A stretch of 64,000 nt of DNA from Prescottella defluvii (lineage in GTDB: Bacteria; Actinomycetota; Actinomycetes; Mycobacteriales; Mycobacteriaceae): positions 2,108,001 through 2,172,000 of the forward strand of contig CP121458.1 in NCBI GenBank assembly GCA_029690005.1, given 5' to 3'. Numbering within the stretch: the first letter of the stretch is position 1; every line of letters begins with the position of its first letter. The translations under genes and the position numbers were made by a program. Positions 27,794-37,816 of this stretch are shown in pieces. A model generated the notes under the pieces. It was not told where the DNA came from. It did not search any database and saw only the letters and a list, made by a program, of their open reading frames with translations.

Positions 27794-28339
27794 TAGGCGC
27801 CGACGGGCGTTGTCGGTGGGCCGCTGTCTTGCGTCGAGAAGGTGGCAGGGTCTGGTCGCAGGTTTGGTAGACCGCCGCGCCGCGTCAATCACCGAAGAGG
27901 GACGCGGAACGTGCCGGCCAGCGTAGGCGGCGGGCCTACACCCCCTCGTCAGTTACTCGTCAGGCTGCATCTGCCAGTCCCGGTAGTCGGCCGCCGATCA
28001 GTGTCACCCGCTCTGGGGGTACCACCACCACCACCGGTCGGCGCCCCGGGATCGAGGCGGATGTTGTCGGCGGGTCGTCAACGCTCACGAGAGGCGGCAC
28101 CGCGCGAGGTCCGGGCGCGGTGCCGCCTCTGCCCGCGTATTCGCTACGCGTGCAGCGTCGGCGTCGTCACGGACGGCGACCTAGCGGCGGTGTGTGGCCG
28201 GGGTCGCGTTTTCGACGCTACAGCGGCCGATTCTGGCGTCGGTGGCGAACTGCTGCAACTGGTTTCCGGACGGCCAGCGGAGATTCGCCCGGTCTGTGAC
28301 TATTACGAATCTCTTGTCCCAGGGTGCAATTGATGCGCC
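27794..28339. other. Intergenic stretch without a supported gene
   Basis: 546 bases between convergent genes. A plus-strand open frame (27842-28333) is Arg/Pro-rich with no ribosome site or domain, so I do not call it. The only clear structure is a long perfect hairpin at 28090-28130. A short CCACCACCACCACC tract lies near 28021. The latter half may hold remnants of an older gene. Confidence 0.5.
28090..28130. terminator. Long perfect hairpin between convergent genes
   Basis: A perfect 15-bp inverted repeat (AGAGGCGGCACCGCG with its complement) around an 11-base loop. Located between the secreted protein gene (+) and the LuxR regulator gene (-), it probably stops transcription in both directions, although it lies about 300 bases past the plus-strand gene. 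Confidence 0.6.
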
Positions 28340-30842
28340 CTAGTTGGGCGTCTGCTCCTCACCGCCGCAACGGGAGTTCCGCTCCCGGCGCCGTTCTGAG
28401 AAGTCCGCGGCGTGCAGCCTCCAGGACGGCACCCGGCGGGAGTTCACACCGAGCTTCCGGTACAGGCTCTGGCGCTGGGATTTGACGGTGTTCGGGGAGA
28501 CGAACAGGGATTCGGCGATCTGCGCAACGCTGCCGCCGCGGGCAAGGCCGTCGAGCACGACGGCCTCGCGCTCGGTCAGGGTTACCGGTGGTGCGGGACG
28601 CGGGTACGGTCCGTCGCCCCACTCGGCAAGTTTGTCCGCGAAGGGAATCGCGTCTCCGCCCGCGGTCAGCGAATCGCGGATCGCGGGCGGCACGGTCAAC
28701 AGTGGCCGCACCAGCCCACTGTCTCGAGCCATCGCCGTTGCTCGTTTCCATGCGATCCGGGCGTCGTCGTCGCTACCCTGCTCGTGCTCGAGCGTGGCGG
28801 TGATCGACAACGCCTCGAGGCGGACCCGGCTGATATGGCGCCCGGTCAGAGGCGTGCAGAACGCCATCGCGGCCGCATGGTCGCCGGTACACATGGCGGC
28901 CCTCGCCGCGGCCAGCCGCATCATCGGATGCATCGGTCCGTCTGCCCGTCGGGCGTGGTCGAGCACCCGCGTCGCCTGACCCGCCGCCGTGTGTAGGTCC
29001 ATCAAAGCCGCGGTCAACAATGGGCCTGCAGCGGCGGTCGGCCCGAGCCGGCGCCGGAGCCGGTGGCGGCTCCTGTCCACCCGGTCGAGGCCGACCTCGG
29101 AACGGCCCTGGATCAGGTCGAGTTGACTGCGCACGTACACGACGAACGCCCAGAGCTCGTCGAGCTCTTCGTGGAGTTCGTCCAGTTCATCCATTGCGGC
29201 TTCGGCGGCGGGGACATCCAGTCGATCGAGTTGTTCCAGTGCCCGCGCAACGATCCCCGGACGTTCGACCAACGCTCGGATCCAGCCCGCCCGCTCCCCC
29301 GAACCTCGCCTCCTGCCGGAGCCAGTGTGCCGCCCGCTCGGGCTCGCCCTGTGCCGCGTAGTGCAGCGCCAGATGACCGGCGGCCTGACGGGCCGCGAAG
29401 TTGCCGGGATCGTCGATGCCGCAGTCGACGGCTCGGGTGAGCAGTTCGACCGTCCGCCTGTCCCCGGCACGGAGTTGGCTGGCCAGCCCAAGGTGCATCC
29501 AGGCCGAGGAGAGCCAGCGCCGGTCCAGGCCACCGGATTCGTCTACCTGGTTCGCGAGTGTCACCAGTGCGTCGCGGTCACGCGCCGGCCCCGTCGTAGT
29601 CACCGTTCCAGCGTTGAACGCACAGGCGCAGTGTGCCGGTCAGGAGCGCCAGTTCGGCCGAGTCGCGATCAGCGGTCTCGGTAACGGAGATTTCCGGCAG
29701 CGGTCCGCGCACGTGGCCCGGACTTCCCGCCGTCAGGCCGACTCCGGCGACGAGCAGGCGCGCGTACCGGACGGCGGGGTTCGCCTGTGCCTCCGATTCC
29801 GGCAGTGCGTGCAACGCACGGACCAGTACTCCCAGTCCGGTCGTGACGATGGTAGGCCACTCGGTTGCGAGGATGGCGATCAGCAGATCCCAGTCCTGAC
29901 CGTCGGTCGCGTGACGGAGTGCCTCGACAGGCTCGCCGCGGTCGGCGAACCAGCGTGCGAGGGTCGCCGAGGCCAAGCGAGAGGGCGCCACAGCGTCCCG
30001 CTCCACGATCCGCAGTACGGATCTGCGGAGCGCTGTGGGCCACGTCCAGTATGGGTCCGGTGCCGCTGGCATACGTCGCAACAGGCCGGCGCGTTCGAGG
30101 CCTCCGAGGGTACCTGCGACGTCGTCGACCCCCAACAGTTCCAGCGCATCGGGGACGGCCGCCGCAGCACCGCGATCGTGCGAGCCATGTCGCCGATGCC
30201 CGGATCCTCCAGCAGCATGTCCTCGACATACCTGTCGATCTGTACCCGTACTGCCAGGTAGGCACGTTCCCGCTCGAAGTCCAGGTCGCTGCCGAAGGCT
30301 CGGACCACGTCCTCGGCGATCGCAACCAGCGCCGGGTGGCCTCCGGTGGTCCGCCACAGGTCTCGGGCCGTCCGCTCCGGGGACGACACGGCGTGGTGTG
30401 CGAGCAGGCCGGCGACCTCCGCCTCGGTGAACTCCAGTTCCGCCGCGGTGACAACCGTCAGGTTCGGGTCGGGTAAGCGTACGGACTCCAGCAGGGTGCT
30501 CTCGCGAATCGACACCACGACGCGCAACCCGCGATGCGCCGCGCGGATCGTGTGCAGCCGTTCCCAGATGGTCATGTCGCACAGCCGATCCGGGCGGTCG
30601 AGGACGAGCACGTCGGTGTCCGCGTTCACCCTCTCCGTGAGAGCCGACCAGTACTGTTCCGTGGCCGTGCGGGGATCGGGAACCTCGACTCGGATCACGG
30701 TGCTGTCCGGTTGCGCCGCCAGCCACGTCTCCACGAGTGTCGTCTTCCCGTACCCACGGGGCCCCCACAGCACGGTCTGCGGTGCCTCGTCGAGCCTGGT
30801 GAGCAGCCGGGATCGTCCCCACGGCAAACTTGCAGATGCCAT
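28340..30842 (-). CDS. Large ATP-binding LuxR-family (LAL/MalT-like) regulator (three apparent frameshifts)
   Basis: About 834 residues. The N-terminal NTPase has Walker A LWGPRGYGKTTLVETWL and Walker B-like VLVLDRPDRL. There follows a long alpha-helical TPR-like middle and a C-terminal LuxR helix-turn-helix: LTEREAVVLDGLARGGSVAQIAESLF then SPNTVKSQRQSLYRKLGV. This is the MalT/LAL architecture, a signal-sensing ATPase activator. ATG 30842 is preceded by GAGGGGTGTGAGG. Frames change near 30130, 29600 and 29290. The target genes are not evident. About 257 bases upstream (30843-31099) carry no recognisable gene and must include its promoter. Confidence 0.85.
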
Positions 30843-31099
30843 CCTCACACCCCTCTGGACCCATGATGTCCGAATCTGGCTGCAGATATCTTGTACCAAG
30901 CGGTCTCCGCCGACCGTGAGAACGGTCACCCGACCAGCTCGACACGGATCAATTCTCGAGGGATTTCGCACCCGACTTCGCCCCACGGCCGCCGTGAACA
31001 CCTTCGCTGCCGCCTCGACCACACAGGCCGTGAAGAGCGTGCGTTCGATCGTCGAGGTGCCGGACGGGCAGTGGCGTGGTTTTCGGACGAGACGAGCGT

Positions 31100-31500
31100 C
31101 AGCTATCGGAACTGCTGGCGGTGCCCAGGGAGTCGGAGGAGGACCCGGCCGGGTGCCGGGTTCGGTGATGGTGACCGTGACCTCGAGGACTGCATCCGGT
31201 GTGGTGCCGTTGCTCGCGGTGAGCGTGAAGGTGTGGCTACCGGCGGTGGTGGGGGTGCCGGACAGGACGCCTTCGGGGGTGATCGCCGCCCCGAACGGAA
31301 ACCTGCCGACTGCGATTGGTGTCGGTGACCGTGTCTGCGTGTGCCGCGGGCGCGAGCGGCAGCATCAGCCCGACTCAGATGTCGCCCGGCAGAGCGTGCG
31401 CCGGGACAGCGCCGGAGAATTGGCGTCGCGAGTACCGCGACGAACGCGAAGCGGTGGACGACCGGAGCCTCACCGCATCGACTCTCACTGCGACTTCGAA
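31100..31500 (-). pseudogene. Secreted protein with a putative Ig-like (He_PIG) domain, frame-disrupted
   Basis: Minus-strand reading gives a signal-like stretch (RFAFVAVLATPIL, then LMLPLAPAAHADTVTDTN in another frame). It continues into GRFPFGAAITPEGVLSGTPT and TAGSHTFTLTASNGTTPDAV, the signature of a cadherin-like putative Ig repeat, and ends SSSDSLGTASSSDS at a TGA (31100). The pieces lie in different frames and no clean start is visible, so the boundaries are approximate. Given the many slips in this window, it may be an intact small secreted gene with sequence errors. Confidence 0.5.
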
Positions 31501-32488
31501 CCGCCACCGTTCTGACCGACGCTGAGTCGCACGTCCGCGACCAGGCCGTGGTGATCCGAGCCGACGACGTCGATGCGTTCGAGTGACGTCGCCTGCGCGC
31601 CCTTCGTGAGGATGTGGTCGATGCCGACGACCGCCGGATAGCGTTTGTCGGTCGGGTACGTCGGCAGGATGCCCGCGCCCAACTGGTCCGCCGCATCGAC
31701 ATACCCGCCGCGCCGCAGATCGCGGAACTTACGGTGCGCGTATGTGGCGTTGAAGTCGCCGCTCACGATCACGTTGTCGTGCACCGCAGCCGAATCCAGT
31801 TCGTCGCGCAACCGATCGAAGTCCTCGGTCCAGTCGGCTGCCGGCGCGATGTACGCCGGCACCGGGTGCACGTCGTACAGCACCACCGGCCGGGCCAGGC
31901 CGGCGTCCACCTCGACCGCCAGATTCGTCAGCGCCATCCCGTCGCCCCGCTGCCCGTTCGACAGCGGAAACCGGCTGTAGATCCCGCCTCCGCCACCGCC
32001 CGTCACATGAGGTGCCAGATACGTGTGCGGCAGAACGTCCTCGAGCCCCGCCACCCGCAGCGCCTCCACGGACGGCTCGGTCAACTCCTGGATCGTGAGC
32101 ACGTCGACACCTCGATCGCGCACCGACTGCACCAGCGTCGCCGGGTCCGCGGATCCCACCATGATGTTGGACTGCATCACCCGGATCGACGGGCCTGTCG
32201 GTTCGGCACGCTCGCCGCCCGCGCCTCCCACCCACAAGGGGCCGAACGCCCAGGCGCCCAACGCCAGGACAACCGCGGAGATCCCGAGCAGGACCCACTG
32301 CCGCGCGGCGGCGGTGACGAGCGCGCCGACGATCGTCACCGCCAACAGCAGCGGAGCGAACGAGGCCGCCACGATGACGACGTTGTGGGAGGCGCCCGAA
32401 CGGAATGCGACCAGCGCAGCGAGGCCCGACACGATCCGGCACCGCCGACGACCGCCGCTGCCCGCCGAACTGTGATCGCACCCCTCAT
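31485..32488 (-). CDS. Membrane-anchored endonuclease/exonuclease/phosphatase (VanJ-like) protein (apparent frameshift)
   Basis: About 334 residues. Three N-terminal membrane segments (including NVVIVAASFAPLLLAVTIVGALV and WVLLGISAVVLALGAWAF) precede an EEP domain with VMQSNIMVG, TIQELTEPS, VHPVPAY, SGDFNATYAHRKF, GIDHIL and GSDHHGLVADV, the full metal and catalytic series. This is the layout of VanJ-type proteins, linked in actinomycetes to undecaprenyl-pyrophosphate recycling and teicoplanin resistance. ATG 32488 follows GGGGGA; the frame changes near 32430. The active site should face outward. Confidence 0.85.
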
Positions 32489-32526
32489 CGGATCCCCCAT
32501 GCCTCGTCGAACCAGACGCCGGGAGC

Positions 32527-33393
32527 TTATCCGTTTCGTCCGGTGCGCGGCTCCGACGAGAGCGCGGCGTGGGTGAACCGGACCAGCTCCATCGGCCGCA
32601 ACGCGTCCGACCGATCCCAGAACTCCGCAGGGACGGAATCGGATTCACGCACGGACTCGACTGTCGACCACCCCGAAGCGTCCAGCCAGCCCTGCAACTC
32701 CGCGCGCGACGGCGTGCAGCGCCATGGTTCGCCCTGCGCGCCGACCGCGGCGGCCACCGTGCGGGCGTAGTCGGCGCCGGCGTCGTCCCGGTCGGCCGCG
32801 GGCACGATGTGGTCGAACACCAACTGTGACCCAGGTGCGAGCGCTCCCAGGGACTCGAAGGCCCGCCGCACCGCGTCGGCATCGAGGTACATCGACACCC
32901 CGAGCCACGCGACGAACACCGGCTCGTCCGCGCGAAGCCCCGCGCGCACGAGTTCGGGAACCGGGTCGCTGACGGCGAGGTCGACGGGCACAGACACACC
33001 CCGATCGGGAACACCGGCCGTCTCCAGGAGCGACGAGCGCCAGGCGAGCACACCCGGGAGATCGACGTGCCGGACATCGACCGCGGACTCGGCGGGCAGG
33101 CGCCACGCCGACGTGTCCAGGCCGGTGCCCAGGACGACGTACTGACGGATCCCGGAGGCGCGCAGCAGTCGTTCGGTGTACGCGCTGCGGGTGGCGGCGG
33201 ACAACCGGGCCGCGGCGAGGATGGGTTCGCCGGGGTGGGCGAGGTGGAAGTCGAGGGGTGACGGGCTGCCCGCGGCCGCGCAGAGACGTCGCGCCGTCTC
33301 GTCGACGACCAGATGCGAGGACGAGTCGACCATCGCGTGGGCGGCACGGGCGGCAGCGGACATGAGAGCCGAAGGGCTGGCAGTTGGATTCAC
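32527..33393 (-). CDS. Class I SAM-dependent methyltransferase (TIGR00027/leucine carboxyl-methyltransferase type)
   Basis: A 288-residue member of the large mycobacterial/rhodococcal methyltransferase family. SPSALMSAAARAAH near the start, YVVLGTGLDTSAWRL (SAM site), HVDLPGVLAWRSSLL and VAWLGVSMYLDADAV are diagnostic. The start is a weak choice: GTG 33393 reads MNPTASPSALM; TTG 33402 and ATG 33363 are alternatives. The methyl acceptor is unknown. It faces the acyl-CoA synthetase operon across a terminator. Confidence 0.86.
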   Translation of the reverse strand: MNPTASPSALMSAAARAAHAMVDSSSHLVVDETARRLCAAAGSPSPLDFHLAHPGEPILAAARLSAATRSAYTERLLRASGIRQYVVLGTGLDTSAWRLPAESAVDVRHVDLPGVLAWRSSLLETAGVPDRGVSVPVDLAVSDPVPELVRAGLRADEPVFVAWLGVSMYLDADAVRRAFESLGALAPGSQLVFDHIVPAADRDDAGADYARTVAAAVGAQGEPWRCTPSRAELQGWLDASGWSTVESVRESDSVPAEFWDRSDALRPMELVRFTHAALSSEPRTGRNG

Positions 33394-33462
33394 CTCAACC
33401 AAGTACCAGAGAAGGTGTCCCGGGTGGGGGAGGCGCGCCGCGGGAGGCCCCGAAAACGCAAG

Positions 33463-33498
33463 ACGGGCGGTGGGATTCGGAAGAATCCCACCGCCCGT
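33463..33498 (-). terminator. Intrinsic terminator of the ring-dioxygenase operon
   Basis: A perfect 16-bp stem (ACGGGCGGTGGGATTC with its complement) around a four-base loop, ten bases after the last minus-strand gene stop at 33508. It is followed in that direction by CTTGCGTTTTC, giving a short U-tract. Confidence 0.88.
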
Positions 33499-33507
33499 GC
33501 GGCGTGA

Positions 33508-33906
33508 TCAGAGGGGGAGGTCGTTGACGGCGGTCGGCGCGTCCGCGACCCAGCCCGGTTCCAGGACCAGGAGGGAGAGCTCCGCGATCTCCCGGCCCTC
33601 GCCCGGTACGTCGACGTCGACGACGTACCGGAACCCGGCGTCCTCGGCGAAGCCGATCGCGTCCAGATCGCCCGCCGGAACCGGCAGCACGATCCGTCGA
33701 CATGCCGGGTACTCGCGGAGGATCCGTTCACCGAGCTCGCGCAGTACCCGGGCGTCGCGCAGTCCATCGATGTCGAGTTCGAGGTCGGCGACACCGGCGG
33801 GGTAGGCGTTCCCGAGGGGTCCGCGCACGGCGTACCGCGCGCGGACCTCGACCGGGGTGCCGCTGTCGTCTACCGCGTACGTCAGCGGCCAGCCCGGCGT
33901 GCTCAT
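33508..33906 (-). CDS. Small GNAT-like hypothetical protein
   Basis: A 132-residue protein beginning MSTPGWPLTYAVDDSG. The second half (VLRELGERILREYPACRRIVL, then DAIGFAEDAGFRYVVDVDVP) resembles the C-terminal part of GNAT acetyltransferases, including the AxxFAExAGF-type helix, but no acetyl-CoA loop is evident. Its ATG overlaps the acyl-CoA synthetase stop (ATGA), so it is translated with the aromatic operon and is the last gene before the terminator. It may be an accessory protein of the pathway; function not assigned. Confidence 0.72.
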   Translation of the reverse strand: MSTPGWPLTYAVDDSGTPVEVRARYAVRGPLGNAYPAGVADLELDIDGLRDARVLRELGERILREYPACRRIVLPVPAGDLDAIGFAEDAGFRYVVDVDVPGEGREIAELSLLVLEPGWVADAPTAVNDLPL

Positions 33907-35502
33907 CGGTTCAGCGAACCGCGGCCGTCGGCGGCGAGCTTGCGCAGCTCGACCTTGTCGAGCTTTCCGGAACCGTTGCGCGGCAACGAGTCCAGAACGA
34001 GGATCTCCTTCGGGAGCTTGTAGCGGGCGAGGCGCTCGCTGGTGAAGTCCCGAATCTCCTCGAGCGTCGGATCGGTGTCGGTCGAGACGACCAGGACGGC
34101 GACGACGATCTCGCCCCACTTGGGGTCCGGTGCGCCGACGACCGCGGCGTCCGTGACACCCGGGTACTCGACGAGCACCCGCTCGACCTCGGCCGGGTAG
34201 ACGTTCTCGCCACCCGAGATGATCATGTCCTTGATCCGGTCGACGATGTAGAGGAAGCCCTCCTCGTCGAGGCAACCCAGATCGCCCGAGTGGAACCAGT
34301 TCTCGGCGTCGAACGCCGCGGTCGTCGCCTCCTGGTTGGCCCAGTAGCCGGGCGTCACGTTCGGGCCGCGCACACAGATCTCGCCGGCCGCGTTCGGCTC
34401 GGTCACGGTCGCGCCGGTCACCGGGTCGACGATCTTGATCTCGGTGAACGGCATCGGCAGACCGGCCGACGACGCCCGCTCGAGCGTCCGCTCGGGCGGC
34501 AGTGACGTCGCGAACGGTGCGGTCTCGGTCAGACCCCACGCCTGCTGCAGCGCGACACCGTGGTGGCCGTACTCCTTGACCAGGCTCGGCGGCACGGGCG
34601 CGCCGGCCACGATGGCCGAGCGCAACTGCGACAGGTCCGCGTCCGCGAACTGCGGCAGCTGGGCGATCGCGGAGAACATCGCCGGCACCGCGAAGATCGT
34701 GTTGACCTTGTACTCGATCAGATCGGTGAGCGTGCGGGCCGGGTCGAACGTTCGGCGCACCAGCGTGGCACCGCCGCGGGCGAGGCTGCGCAGCGTGAAC
34801 GAGTTGAGGCACCCGATGTGGAACAGCGGCGCCACCGCGAGGTTGACGTCGCTGCGGCTGGTCTCGACGACCGAGTCCACGTTGAACGAGTTCCACCAGA
34901 TGTTGCCGTGCGTGAGCATGACGCCCTGGGGCGTCCGGTGGTGCCGACGTGTACATCAGCGCGGCCAGATCGTCCGCGAAACGGGGGATCGGGGTCAGCT
35001 CGACGTCCTGGGCCGCGCCGCGCGCGAGGGCCGCGGTCAGACGCTCCCAGCGCTCGGACGGCTCGTCGGTCAGCGGCACCGCGTCGTCGTTGTCGACCGC
35101 GAACATGCGTGACGGCAGGACGGCAGGATCGATCTCGTCGACGACATCCATGTGGCAGGGCTCGACGATCAGGACGCGCGGTCCGAAATCGCCCAGCTGG
35201 TAGGCGATCTCGGCGGCGGCGAGGCGGAAGTTGACCGGCACGAACACCGCGCCCACCCACGCCGAGGCGAGGTACGTCACGAGGAACGTCGGGCTGTTCA
35301 GGCCGAGGTAGGCCACCCGGTCGCCCTTACGGACTCCCGACGCGTGGAGGGCCACCGCCATCGCGTGCACACGCTCGGTGAGCGCGCGGTAGTCGATCGT
35401 GTGGTCCTCGTAGATCAGCGCCGTGCGGGCGCCGTGCAGGCGGCCCAGCGACCGGAGCGCGCGGGCCGGGCTGATGTCTACAGGGGTCTTTTCGGTGCTC
35501 AC
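33903..35502 (-). CDS. AMP-forming acyl-CoA synthetase (apparent frameshift)
   Basis: About 533 residues, ANL superfamily. MYTSGTTGRPQGVMLTHG is the P-loop motif and contains the frame change near 34930. VQQAWGLTE-type ALQQAWGLTETAPF, PGYWANQEATTAAF, WFHSGDLG, RIKDMIISGGENVYPAEVE and PRNGSGKLDK (catalytic lysine) follow in order. It activates a carboxylic acid as its CoA thioester. In an aromatic-degradation operon it could activate a phenylalkanoate or a ring-fission fragment. The stop overlaps the small downstream gene by four bases; its own ATG 35502 overlaps the end of the SDR gene. Confidence 0.9.
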
Positions 35503-36334
35503 AGATCGTCTCCGCCCGCTGCGGTGCGGAACCCGCGCGCGGCGATACCGCCGTCGACGGGAATGATCGCACCGGTGATGTTGGAACTGTTGGCCGACGA
35601 GGCCAGCAGCACGTAAGGCGCCGTGAAGTCGGCGGGGTCGACGCTCGCGTCATGTAGCGGCAGCAACGGGTTGTCACCCGTCGAGGTGCTGCGCGCGAAC
35701 GACGCTTCGATCGAACGGTCGGCCAGACCGATCGACTCGGGTCCACGCAGGTCGGTGCGCATGCCGCCGGCTGCGACGCCGTTGACACGCACCTTCGGGG
35801 CCAGCTCGTAGGCCAGTTCGAGCACCAGTCCGCGGCAGGCGTGCTTGCTCGCGGTGTACAGCGGACCGCCTCCGTTCGGGTAGAAGGCCGAGTTCGACAG
35901 CGTCATCACGACGCTGCCGCGGGTCTTGACCAGCTCGCGCCACGCGGCCTCGACGGCCAGCAGGTAGCCCTTGACGTTGATGGCGAACAGTTCGTCGAAC
36001 GCCGCGGACAACGACTCCCCGTCGAGCCGAGTGATCGAGCGCTGGTAGTCCCAGATGCCGGCGTTGGGCACCAGGGTGTCGAGTTTACCGAAGCGTGCGA
36101 CGGCCTCGGAGACCGCGCGATGCTGGTCGGAGGTGGAGCGGACGTCGGCCTCGACGGTATGGACCGATCGGCACGGTCGGCCGCGGCCTCGACGAGCTCG
36201 CTCAGCTTGGCGGGGTCACGGTCGGCGACGACGACCGACGCGCCCTCGTCGAGGAACCGTTCGGCGACGGCCCGGCCCAGTCCGGAGCCGCCGCCGGTGA
36301 TGAGGGCGACGTTGCCCTCGAGCCACCCGGTCAC
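35499..36334 (-). CDS. cis-Dihydrodiol dehydrogenase-like SDR, BphB/HcaB type (apparent frameshift)
   Basis: About 278 residues. It opens [19 protein letters not shown] with VVVADRD (NAD-type Asp). The frame changes near 36155, then come [17 protein letters not shown], a family-specific phrase of BphB/HcaB/TodD dehydrogenases, [14 protein letters not shown] (catalytic serine) and YTASKHA (Tyr-x3-Lys). These enzymes rearomatise the cis-dihydrodiol made by a ring dioxygenase to a catechol. GTG 36334 overlaps the hydrolase stop (GTGA), and the product fits the neighbouring dioxygenase. Confidence 0.9.
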
Positions 36335-37201
36335 TGATCCTCCAGGAAATCCACCACGAGCCGCTCGAACTCCTTCTGGCGCTCGACCTGGACCCAGTGG
36401 CCGCACCGGCTGAACGCGTGCAGCTGCACGTTCGGGATCTGCTTGAGCATCAGCTGCGAGCCCTCGAACGTGATGGTGCGGTCGTCGGTGCCCCGCAGCA
36501 GCAGCGTCGGCGCCTTGATCTTGTGGGCGTCCCGCCACAGCGGATCCATGCCGTGACGACGCGCGAACGCGGCGTTGTAGCGGTGGTAGAACTCGATGTG
36601 GCTCTCGTCCAGCGACGCCTCGTAGCGGGCCTGGATGTTCGCGTCGTCGAACTGCTTCGGGTCGGCGACCATGGTGCGGACGAAGTCCTTCATCTTCTTC
36701 ACGGTCGGGCCGCCGCCGTTGTAGTAGCGGAACATCGCCTTCTGGCCCTCGGTCGGCGTCGGGCCGAACGGCAGCCAGCCGCCACCCGGTGCCATCAGCA
36801 CCAGGCGGGTGACCCGCTGCGGGATCGCCAGCGCCAGCGCGATGGCCGCTGCGCCACCGAGGCTGTTACCCATCAGGTGGAACTCGTCGATGCCCATCGC
36901 GTCGAGCGTCTGGACGAGCGCGTCGACGGTGATCTGCGTGATGCTGCGCTCCTGGAGGTCCTCCTCCGTCGGGGCGGTAGCTGCCGCCGAAGCCGGGCTG
37001 GTCCGGCAGCGCGACGCGGAAGTGCGGCGTCAGGGCCGGCAGGTTCTGGCTGTAGTTGGCGATCGCCGATGCGCCCGGCCCGCCGCCGTGCAGCATCACC
37101 AGGACCGGGCCGCTGCCGGCCTCGCTCACCTTGATGGTGCCGAGCGAGGTCTCGACCTCGCGGGTGGTCAGGGCAGTCTCCGCCGCTGCATTCGTTGTCA
37201 C
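36331..37201 (-). CDS. Meta-cleavage product C-C hydrolase, BphD/MhpC type (apparent frameshift)
   Basis: About 290 residues. [20 protein letters not shown] is the oxyanion-hole signature of meta-cleavage product hydrolases; [14 protein letters not shown], nucleophile elbow [29 protein letters not shown] and [13 protein letters not shown] (catalytic histidine) follow. It hydrolyses the ring-opened dienoate to 2-hydroxypenta-2,4-dienoate and an acid. GTG 37201 is the start; the frame changes near 36970. It is coupled to the SDR by a four-base overlap. Confidence 0.92.
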
Positions 37202-37247
37202 TGTTCACGCGCTCCTGTGTCTGGGAAGAGTCGGTGGCTGGGGGCGA

Positions 37248-37809
37248 TCAGAAGAAGGTGCTGATGTTCTTGGCCAGCAACACGTTCTGATCGAGCAGAA
37301 TCTTGCGGCGGGCAACGACGAGGCGCCCGTCCTCGGTCTCGCGGAGAACGTCCTCGCGGCCGCCGGAGTAGATGTCGACCTCACGCTTCGAGCCGGTTGC
37401 GGTAGACGATGAAGTTCGATCGCGCGTACCACTGCCCGATCTCGCGCTCGTCCTCGTCGGTGTGCCGGACGACGACGTTGCTCACCAGGTGCCGGGTGCG
37501 CGACGGCGGATCCTCCGCCCACGCCATGCCGGAGTCGAAGCGGCGGATGCGCCACGCCAGGCTGGCGTGGGTCTCGTCGAAGAACGCGGCCTCACCGCGC
37601 GCGGCCACCGCGAGCGACTGCTGGCGGCGCAGCCGGTTGGTCCGCGTCGGGGCCCAGTAGTGCAGGTCCTCGGCGAGCAGGTCGAGCCAGTCGGTGAACC
37701 GGCCGTCGTCGATCAGTTCGGCTTCGTGGAAGTACAGCTGCTGCACCCGGAAATGGGTGTCGGCGTCAGCGGCGGGCCGCTGAGACGGGAGGGCATTGTC
37801 GGTTGCCAT
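37248..37809 (-). CDS. Aromatic-ring-hydroxylating dioxygenase, small (beta) subunit (apparent frameshift)
   Basis: About 187 residues. HFRVQQLYFHEAELIDDGRF, LAEDLHYWAP and WRIRRFDSGMAWAEDPPSRTRH, then VSNVVV, are typical of BphA2/HcaF beta subunits. One base appears to be missing near 37380 (after VYRNRLE), after which REVDIYSGGREDVLRE and KILLDQNVLLAKNISTFF complete the usual C-terminus. It is a structural partner of the alpha subunit in an alpha3beta3 enzyme. Unusually it is separated from the alpha gene by the ferredoxin and reductase genes. Confidence 0.9.
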
Positions 37810-37816
37810 CAGTCAG

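Noticed and set aside
28021-28036. CCACCACCACCACC tract as a functional repeat
   Set aside because: Too short and single; no repeat array, CRISPR or mobile element is visible in the window.
27842-28333. Plus-strand open frame of 163 codons
   Set aside because: Arg/Pro-rich, no ribosome site or domain, and it runs across a long hairpin; likely chance in GC-rich DNA.
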